NCBI RefSeq assembly: GCF_002303885.1 | Contig: NZ_MRCM01000013.1 | Location: 104,144-168,143, forward strand | From: Flavobacterium sp. ACN2 | GTDB lineage: Bacteria > Bacteroidota > Bacteroidia > Flavobacteriales > Flavobacteriaceae | DNA: 64,000 bases | Reading direction: 5' to 3' | In this document: in pieces, positions 41,896 to 51,900 of the stretch | How the letters are laid out: each line of letters starts with the position of its first letter | Numbering within the stretch: position 1 is the stretch's first letter | Notes under the pieces: model-generated | What the model saw: the letters and a program-made list of their open reading frames with translations, nothing else | What the model was told of the DNA's origin: nothing | Database searches by the model: none | Position numbers and translations under genes: made by a program

Positions 41896-42813
41896 TTAGA
41901 AGAAACGAGGGGTTGTCATTTTGCCTTTGTTTGAGAAGAATTCATAACGCAGGAATATCTCATGCGAACCTGAATTGTAATTGTTCAATTTGGTGGTTTC
42001 CCGATCATAGCCATACCCTAAGTAAAGTCCGTCTGTGATCTGAAACCCAACCATAGCACTTAATGAAGCGCTCCATCTGTAAGCTGCACCAATCATAAAT
42101 TTATCGTAGAACATAAAATTCGCAGATACATCTACTTGCAATGGTGCCCCTTGAACCATTTTGGTTAAAATGGCGGGTTTAAATTTTATATACTGATATT
42201 TGTCAAGATCGAATACGTAGCCTCCAATTAAGTAGTAATTGATTCTGTCTTTATAAATTGCCACATCATTATCGTCGTAACGGTTTGTTTCAATAAAGTT
42301 AGGAACAGACAGACCAATATATGCTTTGTCAGAATGCCAGTAGACTCCAGCTCCAACGTTTGGAGAGAACTTGCTGTTTAAATCCTGAAATTGGGGATCG
42401 CCCTGATCTGCAGGATTTAATTTGTTTACATCTAAATTGAAGATATTTGCCGTTCCTTTAATACCAAACGAAAGCTTAAAATCTGCAGAGGTCTGAATGG
42501 TATAAGACAGATCGACTGAGATGTTGTTTTCATTTGTAGGGCCAATTTTGTCATTGACTAATGAAGCTCCAATGCCTAATCTGCTATTGTTTATTGGTGT
42601 ATTGATTGAGAAGCTGCTTGTCTCTGGCGCTCCATCAAGACCAACCCATTGGGTGCGGTAAAGGCCAAATACACTGAATACTCCACGGGAACCTGCATAG
42701 GCAGGATTTATGGCTATTGTATTGTACATATACTGTGTGTACTGCGCATCTTGCTGTGCATACCCTGAACATGTAACTAACAGAATGACGAAGAAAAATA
42801 ATTTTGTTCTCAT
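41896..42813 (-). CDS. PorP/SprF-family type IX secretion outer-membrane protein
   Basis: A 305-aa outer-membrane beta-barrel-like protein with a signal peptide (ending CSGYAQ) and the family N-terminus QDAQYTQYMYNTIAINPAYAGSRG. Glycine- and aromatic-rich strands run to the C-terminus (HEIFLRYEFFSNKGK). In F. johnsoniae, SprF is needed for secretion of the type B CTD adhesin SprB, and paralogues sit beside other type B CTD genes. The adhesin upstream here has exactly that domain, so this is probably its dedicated partner. It is 137 nt from the adhesin stop, with a hairpin between. Confidence 0.92.
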   Translation of the reverse strand: MRTKLFFFVILLVTCSGYAQQDAQYTQYMYNTIAINPAYAGSRGVFSVFGLYRTQWVGLDGAPETSSFSINTPINNSRLGIGASLVNDKIGPTNENNISVDLSYTIQTSADFKLSFGIKGTANIFNLDVNKLNPADQGDPQFQDLNSKFSPNVGAGVYWHSDKAYIGLSVPNFIETNRYDDNDVAIYKDRINYYLIGGYVFDLDKYQYIKFKPAILTKMVQGAPLQVDVSANFMFYDKFMIGAAYRWSASLSAMVGFQITDGLYLGYGYDRETTKLNNYNSGSHEIFLRYEFFSNKGKMTTPRFF

Positions 42814-42911
42814 AGTAGATTTTATTAATTTAATAATTACTATTGACTATTTAAATCATTGTTTTTTAATTAATTATGTTTTGGAATTAATCAAAAAAAT
42901 ATAGATTTTTT

Positions 42912-42943
42912 AATACGCTGCAAATATTTATTTGCAGCGTATT
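42912..42943 (-). other. 15-bp RNA hairpin between adhesin and sprF-like gene
   Basis: AATACGCTGCAAATA (42912-42926) and TATTTGCAGCGTATT (42929-42943) pair perfectly. It lies 7 nt after the adhesin stop codon. On the minus strand an A-run, not a T-run, follows, so it is not a textbook terminator. It may set the ratio of adhesin to SprF mRNA. Confidence 0.75.
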
Positions 42944-42950
42944 CTAATTG

Positions 42951-45900
42951 CTATCTAGATAAATATAAATACCCGTCTAGTTTATGATCTTGAACATTGT
43001 TGTTTCCATCTAGAGATTTATACGTAATAATGTAAAAATAGGTTCCAGTTGGTAGTCCGTCAGATTGCTTAACAGTTGTTCTTCCTCGTGAAGTTCCATC
43101 AAAAGCATTTGTTGTATTGTTATAATTTGAAGTTTCAAAAACTAGAATTCCCCAGCGATTATATATTTCAACAGTATTGCCTGGATAACAAGTTAGTTCG
43201 TCAATATTATCAATTTTGAAGAAATCGTTCATGTTATCGCCATTAGGAGAGAAAGCATTATGCACTAACACATCACCACAAGCTAAGACTTTACAATCAT
43301 CATTGATTTCCATGTTTAAAACTATGCTTCTTGGACAGTTTTGATCTGCTATTACATATTCAAAAACGTAATTGCCTAATGCTAAACCAAACGGATTAAG
43401 AATGCCTCCTTGTAACGCATTGGTATTGTTTCTATCTTGCCAAACTCCTGTTGTAGGGCTTCCTTCAGGAAGTAGGCTACTTAAGTTAACCAATGTTGAA
43501 TCATCGTTACATGCTGTCGATCTGGTTTCAGTAACACCATTTGGAACTACTATAATAGTAATCGTTGCAGTGTCACAATTTTCAGAACTTAATTTATCGC
43601 AGATTCTATAGCTATAAGTATAAGTCCCGGCAGGTGTTAGACTGGATACATTTACGTTTCCAGAATTGTCAATAGTAATGTTTGGATCTGTTTTAGTATT
43701 GTTACCTTCTGTAAGAAGTGTAAAGTTTACTAATTCAAGTGATGCGCGAGTTATTCCTTTTACATCATTACTCAATACATTGCCTACTAATCCAAAAGAA
43801 TTACATCCAATATTATTGAAGTTGTCATCATTCGCTACTACTGGAGTAGGTGGTGCTGGCGGATCAAGAACTACTACTGTTACAATTGCGGTATCACAAT
43901 TTCCAAAATCGGCTTTTTCGCAGATTTGATAAGTCAAAGTGTATGTACCGCCTGGTGTGTTTGGTGCAACACTTATAGTTCCATCAGGATTAATAGATAT
44001 TGAACCTTTTGGATCCGAAATAGTTGTGGTTAGTGTTACATCATTTATATTTACTGGGCTACCATTTAATGTATCGTTAGTTAAAACGTTGCCTACAGTA
44101 GTTTGCGTTGCACTTGCTGTTATTGGTGCAGGAGTATCATCATTAGCCACTATTGCAAATGTTGGTCTTGCAGTACAATAAGGATCTGCAGGTGGATAAC
44201 TAATTGTAATAGTCTCACTTGGATTAACAGTGAAAGTTACATTGGTAGTTGGACGTAATTTTTCAAATCCATCTGCTCCTTCAATCCATCTGTTGTTTTC
44301 AAAAATCCAGCCTGGCCAATCGATTCCTTTTCCTTGCTCGTCTACAACCGCTCCTGGCCACAATACACGACCGCTTAATGGTAAATTGTTCATTGTTGTT
44401 ACGACATTGTTGTTGCCGTCTGCCCAAGCAATGGTTACACCATTTACAGGAGTGAAGTTTACTGCTGTTACTACATAATCAATATATGGAACATCATTAA
44501 CACATATTGAAGTTGCTGTAACGGTCATTACTGGAGCTTCAATTGTAATTGTAACTGTTGCAGTGTCGCAGTTGTCTGTTTGATCAGCTTCGCAAATTTG
44601 ATATACCATTGTTAATGTTCCTACAGGAGCATTTGGTAGTACATCAACAGAACCATCAGGATTTAACTGTAAAAACTCGTTTGGTGTTACAGTTGTAATA
44701 ATAACATCAGATGCAGTTATGGCATTTCCTTCTAAAGTATCATTTGGCAATACATTTAATACATTAGTTGTAGTATGGTTTACACCTGCAATTGGACCAG
44801 CATTATCATCGTTGGCAACAATATCTTTGTAATCTTTACAGCTTACACCAAAGTCGGCATCTAAATGAACCAAATCTTCTGGAGTTACCGTTACGATATA
44901 ACCACTGTCTGTTGTTGTTGTACAAACGGTATGCAATTGCAATTTGCTTGTTTTAGCAGTTATGTTTTTTCCAGATATTGATGGAAGAACTTTTACTAAA
45001 CCAGTTGCTCCTAAAGCAGCAGCCACGGCATCAAAGTTGGCATCTCTAACCAATTTGATTGTATAGTCTCCATAAGGATTTGCTGTCTCTGGACGATCTC
45101 TCCAGAATCCTTCGATACCTACTATAACTTCTTCATGATATCCGTTTGGACCATCGATTATTACATTGGCACTTAACGCATTTCCAAAACCTGCGGCATT
45201 TAATTCGCCATTGTTTTGTGGGCCAGTATAGCTTCCGTCTCCGTTAAGGTCAATCCATTCCCATTGGCTATAGTCAATAGAACCATTTGAATCTGGAATG
45301 TTTTTGGTCACAACTCCATCATTATTGGCATCGTACCATTCATCTTGAATTCCGTTATTGTTAAGATCATACCAAACATAATCTCCAAGAACTGGAAGGT
45401 TCGATTTTCCGTATTCAAAGTTATGAACTTGGAAAGCACATTCTTCAAGAGTAGTAAAGAACAGGCTTGAATCAACAGGATACAATTGATGTGCACTATT
45501 TAAATTAGCATCTTGAACTTGTACCAAATAACTTCCAGCAGGCATTCCTGTAAAGCTGTACATTCCATCAACACCAGTAATACGCATTTGTATTGGACCA
45601 GTAGTTGTTCCTTGCGGAATCAATGTCACAGGTACATTTGCAATTGGAGCGTTCGTATCTATATTTATGATTTGTCCAGATATTTTAACTCTATAATCTG
45701 GCTCTGTAATCACAACTGTTGCAGTTGCTGTACAAGTTTGGTTCTCACCATTTACTACAGAGGTTGCAGTAAGTGTATATGTTCCAGCTGGTAAATTAGT
45801 ATTTCCAACGACCTCATTATTTTGATTTGTAATAACTACCGTAGCTCCAGGACTGCTAGTAACTGCTATCGAACCGTTGCTTTCTCCTTTACAGCTTACA

Positions 45901-48900
45901 TTGGTAGCTATACCGCTCACAGAAACTTTATTTTCAACTGTAAAAGTTTGTACCAATTCAGTTTTATTTCCTGCACAATCTGTTAGCGTATAAGTTCTAG
46001 TTAAAATGTAAGATTCTCCATTACATCCAGTTCCTCCATTGTTAGTGTCGTTTACAGTAATATTTACCGTTCCACTACAGTTATCAGCCGCATCTTTTAT
46101 GTCTTCTGGACTTCCTGCTGGAATGTCTGCCGCATTTTGCAGATTAGCAACATCTGCTGGTGCAGTACCTGTTGGAGGTGTTGTATCTCTTACTGTAATA
46201 ATTTGAGTATAAGAAATTGAATTTCCTCCACAATCACTTGTTGACCAGTTACGAGTTAAGGTATATTCAGTACCGCATTCGTTTTTAATATCGCTTTTTG
46301 TTTCGCTGAAAACAATTGGCAAGTCTCCATTGCAATTATCAGAAGCTTCCATATTAAATGGCTCTGGAACTGCATCACAAGAAACTGTAATATCTGAAGG
46401 CAATTCGCCAACAAAAGCAGGTTTTGTAGTATCCTGAATTGTAATTGTCTGAGTGAAAGTTTCAGAAGTATTTCCGCAATCGTCTTTTACTGTCCAAGTG
46501 TTGGTGTAAGTTCCTGCATTTCCACAGTTTTCAGATGCTACAAACTGTCCGCTTACTTTAGTGATATTAGAAACATCAGTATCGCATAAGTCAGAAGCAA
46601 TTGGGAATTGAGCCTGAGCAGCAGCAAGTCCTTCTGTGTCACTGCACTCTAAAGTTGCGTTTAAAGTGCCAGCTTGAGTAGTCCATGTTGGCGCAGTTGT
46701 ATCTTGAATTGTAATTATCTGAGTAAAAGTTTCAGAAGTATTTCCACAATCGTCTTTTACTGTCCAAGTGTTGGTGTAAGTTCCAGCATTTCCACATCCT
46801 TCAGAAGCTACAAACTGTCCGCTTACTTTAGTGATATTAGAAACATCACTGTCACAAGTATCATTAGCTATTGGGAATAAAGATTGAGCAACAGCAAGTC
46901 CTTCTGTATCGCTACACTCTAAAGTTGCGTTTAAAGTACCAGCTTGAGTAGTCCATGTTGGCGCAGTTGTATCCTGAATTGTAATTATCTGAGTGAAAGT
47001 TTCAGAAGAATTTCCGCAATCGTCTTTTACAGTCCAAGTGTTGGTGTAAGTTCCTGCATTTCCACAGTTTTCAGATGCTACAAACTGTCCGCTTACTTTA
47101 GTGATATTAGAAACATCAGTATCGCATAAGTCAGAAGCAATTGGGAATTGAGCCTGAGCAGCAGCAAGTCCTTCTGTATCGCTGCACTCTAAAGTTGCGT
47201 TTAAAGTGCCAGCTTGAGTTGTCCATGTTGGCGCAGTTGTATCCTGAATTGTAATTATCTGAGTAAAAGTTTCAGAAGTATTTCCGCAATCGTCTTTTAC
47301 AGTCCAAGTGTTAGTATACGTTCCTGCGTTTCCGCATCCTTCAGAAGCTACAAACTGTCCGCTTACTTTAGTGATATTAGAAACATCACTGTCACAAGTA
47401 TCATTAGCTATTGGGAATAAAGATTGAGCATTTGCTAAAGCCTGTTCGTCACTGCATTCTATAGTTTTGTCTAAAGATGCGGCTTGAGTTGTCCAAGTTG
47501 GAGCAGAATTGTCTTGCACAATTATGGTTTGACTTACAGGAAGAGAAACATTTCCACAAGCATCTTTCGCAGTCCATGTTCTTGTTTTGGTATAAGTTCC
47601 AGCACAATTTCCTTCTGTAGTAGTATCTTCATAAGTCAATGAAGAGATCGTTCCACTGTCGTCAGTTGCTGTTGCTTGTGCAAAAACAGGTTCTGCTGGA
47701 CAATTGATAGTAGAAACTTCAGGTAGTGGATCTATAACTGGTATAACAGAATCTCCATCGATAATAATTACAGTTTTTACGATAGTACATAAGTTAGCAT
47801 CTTTAACCGTAACATTATAAGTTCCAGCTTTTAGTCCTGTAGCTGTAGCATCTGTCTGAACAGGATTAGTATCCCAAGAGTAAGTGTAAGGACTTGTTCC
47901 GCCAGATGGTATAACAGTTGCAGAACCTGTTGTTCCACCTCCACAAGCTACATTAACTTGCGTTGTTGTTGCGCTTAAAGCAGCTTGAGGCTGACCAATT
48001 GTTATTTCGCATGTTGTAGTATATCCTAATTTGTCAGTAACTTTTACAGAATGTAAACCTGCTGTTAAAGCAACTGCTTGTGCAGTTGTTTCATCATTAT
48101 CCCAAAGGTAAGTATACTCTCCGTTACCGCCCACAGCTGTTACCGTCGCTTTACCAGTATTTCCTCCATAACATTTTACAGCGCTATCTTGCGAAATACT
48201 ACATGAAAGTACATTAGGTTCTGTAATTAAAACAGTACATTCTGTAAAGCAGCCATTTGCATCCGTAACTTTTACGCTATGTGTTCCTGCATTTAAAGCT
48301 ACTGCTTTAGGTGTATTTTCTCCATTATCCCATAAGTAAGTGTAAGTAGGAGTACCCCCAATTGGAGTTACAGTTGCCTCACCATTGCTTAAACCATTTG
48401 AAGTCACTGGTTTATTTTGTACAACAGAGCATGATAAAGCAGCACCTGGCTGTGTTATGGTTACAGAAAGAGGTGCAGTAGAACATCCGTTTGCATCTTT
48501 CACGGTTACAGTATAAGTTCCTGCAATAAGTCCGGTTCTGTCTTCAGGATCAGTGGTTCCTGCAAGATCGGCCCAATCGTAAGTATAAGGCGCTACACCT
48601 CCAGAAGCTGTTATGTTGATTACCCCTGTTGAAGAGCCAAAACACAATACATCAGTTTGAGAAGTTTTAGCCACGGCTACTGCTGAAGCAGGCTGTGTAA
48701 TTGTAACGGCAAGAGGCGCTGCAGAACATCCGTTTGCGTCTTTCACGGTTAGGGTGTAAGTTCCTGCAGGCAATGCTGTTCTGTCTTCAGTATCATTAGT
48801 TCCCGCAAGATCAGCCCAATCGTAAGTATAAGGCGCTACACCTCCAGAAGCTGTTATGTTAATAGCTCCAGTTGATGATCCAAAGCATAATACGTCGGTT

Positions 48901-51900
48901 TGTGAAGTTTTAGCCACAGCTACTGCTGAAGCAGGCTGTGTAATTGTAACGGCAAGAGGCGCTGCAGAACATCCGTTTGCGTCTTTAACGGTTACGGTGT
49001 AAGTTCCTGCAATAAGTCTGGTTCTGTCTTCAGGATCAGTGGTTCCCGCAAGATCGGCCCAATCGTAAGTATAAGGCGCTACACCTCCAGAAGCTGTTAT
49101 ATTAATAGCTCCAGTTGAAGCTCCAAAACATAATACATCAGTTTGAGATGTTTTGGCAACGGTTACTGCTGAAGCAGGCTGTGTTATAGTAACGGCAAGA
49201 GGCGCGGCAGAACATCCGTTTGCATCTTTCACGGTTACAGTATAAGTTCCTGCAGGCAATGCTGTTCTGTCTTCAGTATCATTAGTTCCCGCAAGATCAG
49301 CCCAGTCGTAAGTATAAGGCGCTACACCTCCAGAAGCTGTTATATTTATTGCTCCTGTTGAAGCGCCAAAGCACAATACGTCGGTTTGTGAAGTTTTAGC
49401 CACAGCTACTGCTGAAGCAGGCTGTGTAATTGTAACGGCAAGAGGCGCTGCAGAACATCCGTTTGCATCTTTCATGGTTACGGTGTAAGTTCCTGCAATA
49501 AGTCCAGTTCTGTCTTCAGGATCAGTGGTTCCCGCAAGATCGGCCCAGTCGTAGGTATAAGGCGCTACACCTCCAGAAGCTGTTATGTTGATTGCTCCTG
49601 TTGAAGAGCCAAAGCACAATACATCAGTCTGGGAAGTTTTAGCCACAGCTACAGCTGAAGCAGGCTGTGTAATTGTAACGGCAAGAGGTGCGGCAGAACA
49701 TCCGTTTGCATCTTTCACAGTTACAGTGTAAGTTCCTGCAATAAGTCCAGTTCTGTCTTCAGGATCAGTGATTCCTGCAAGATCAGACCAATCGTACGTA
49801 TAAGGCGCAACACCTCCAGAAGCTGTTATGTTAATAGCTCCAGTTGAAGAGCCAAAGCACAATACATCAGTCTGAGACGTTTTAGCCACGGCTACTGCTG
49901 AAGAAGGCTGTGTAATGGTTACGGCAAGAGGAACTGCCGAACATCCGTTTGCATCTTTCACAGTTACGGTGTAAGTCCCTGCAGGCAATGCTGTTCTGTC
50001 TTCAGGATTATTGGTTCCCGCAATATCAGCCCAGTCGTACGTATAAGGAGCAACCCCTCCAGAAGCTGTTATGTTAATAGCTCCTGTTGAAGCACCAAAG
50101 CATAATACATCAGTCTGAGAAGTTTTAGCCACGGCTACTGCTGAAGCAGGCTGTGTAATTGTAACGGCAAGAGGCGCTGCAGAACATCCGTTTGCGTCTT
50201 TCACGGTTAGGGTGTAAGTTCCTGCAGGCAATGCTGTTCTATCTTCAGTATCATTAGTTCCCGCAAGATCAGCCCAATCGTAAGTATAAGGCGCTACACC
50301 TCCAGAAGCTGTTATGTTAATAGCTCCAGTTGATGATCCAAAGCATAATACGTCGGTTTGTGAAGTTTTAGCCACAGCTACTGCTGAAGCAGGCTGTGTA
50401 ATTGTAACGGCAAGAGGCGCTGCAGAACATCCGTTTGCGTCTTTTACGGTTACTGTGTATGTTCCGGCAATAAGTCCAGTTCTGTCTTCAGGATCGGTTG
50501 TTCCTGTAAGATCTGCCCAGTCATAAGTATAAGGTCCGACACCTCCAGAGGCTGTTATATTAATAGCTCCAGTTGAAGCTCCAAAACATAATACATCAGT
50601 TTGAGATGTTTTGGCAACGGTTACTGCTGAAGCAGGCTGTGTTATAGTAACGGCAAGAGGCGCGGCAGAACATCCGTTTGCATCTTTCACGGTTACAGTA
50701 TAAGTTCCTGCAGGCAATGCTGTTCTGTCTTCAGGATCAGTGGTTCCTGCAAGATCAGCCCAGTCGTAAGTATAAGGTGCTACACCTCCAGATGCTGTTA
50801 TGTTGATTGCCCCTGTTGAAGAGCCAAAGCACAATACATCAGTTTGGGAAGTTTTAGCCACAGCTACTGCTGAACCTGATTGTGTGATTGTAACGGTAAG
50901 AGGCGCAGAAGTACATCCTTTAGAATCTTTTACGGTTACGGTATATGTTCCGGCAATAAGTCCAGTTCTGTCTTCAGGATCAGTTGTTCCTGTAAGATCT
51001 GCCCAGTCATAAGTATAAGGCGCTACACCTCCAGAGGCTGTTATATTAATAGCTCCAGTTGAAGCTCCAAAACACAATACATCAGTTTGAGACGTTTTGG
51101 CAACGGTTACTGCAGCGGCAGGTTGTGTAATTACAACGCCATTTATATTTGCAGAACATCCATTTGCATCAACAACTTTGATATTGTAAGTTCCAGCAGG
51201 TAAACTTTGTAAAGTATTTACGGTTGTTTCTCCGTTAATGTAATACTTAAACGGACCCGTTCCGTTTGTTACATTAATCTGAATTTTACCATCATTACCG
51301 CCAAAACAAGTAACATTGCTTGTTGTTCCTAGTGCAACAGTGTAGAATGGTGGCAAAACGATATTAGAAGTTACAAAGTCTCGATTGGCATACCACCAAG
51401 TATTGATGGTATTTAAATTTCCATATTGAGGCGAGCTATTATTATTGTCATTAAACCCATTCCATCTATGGCAATTGCTTGGAGGAGTACCATTTGGTGT
51501 ACAGCCAGTAAGATTTACTTTGGCGTCAAAAGTACCTCCAGGATAAGTAATATTGCTGTCGTCCCAGTAGAATTTTAAAACATATCCAGATGGAGCCGCA
51601 GGTCTAACCGTTGTACAGGAGAAACCATATTGATTTTCTTCTACATCATATATCGGGAAATGGAAAGCAGCTTGTCCAAAAGTAACGACTATTGGTATTG
51701 AGGTGCCTTGTGCGATAGTGTTTCCTAAACCATCTTTTCCATTCCAAGGAACACTTACGGCATAAGGAGGAGCTCCCGATGCTGTAACTGTTTGGGTAGT
51801 TAATACATCTTTTGTGCCTGGAGTATAAATTCCATCTCCACCGTTAAAGTCAAGAAGTATTTCGATAGTTCCGCTTTTAAAAACACTAATGTTTATATTG

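Noticed and set aside
46674..47420. Plus-strand open frames repeating every 270 bp opposite the adhesin gene
   Set aside because: They are antisense shadows of the repeat array, Cys/Ser-rich with no family, and absent outside the repeats.
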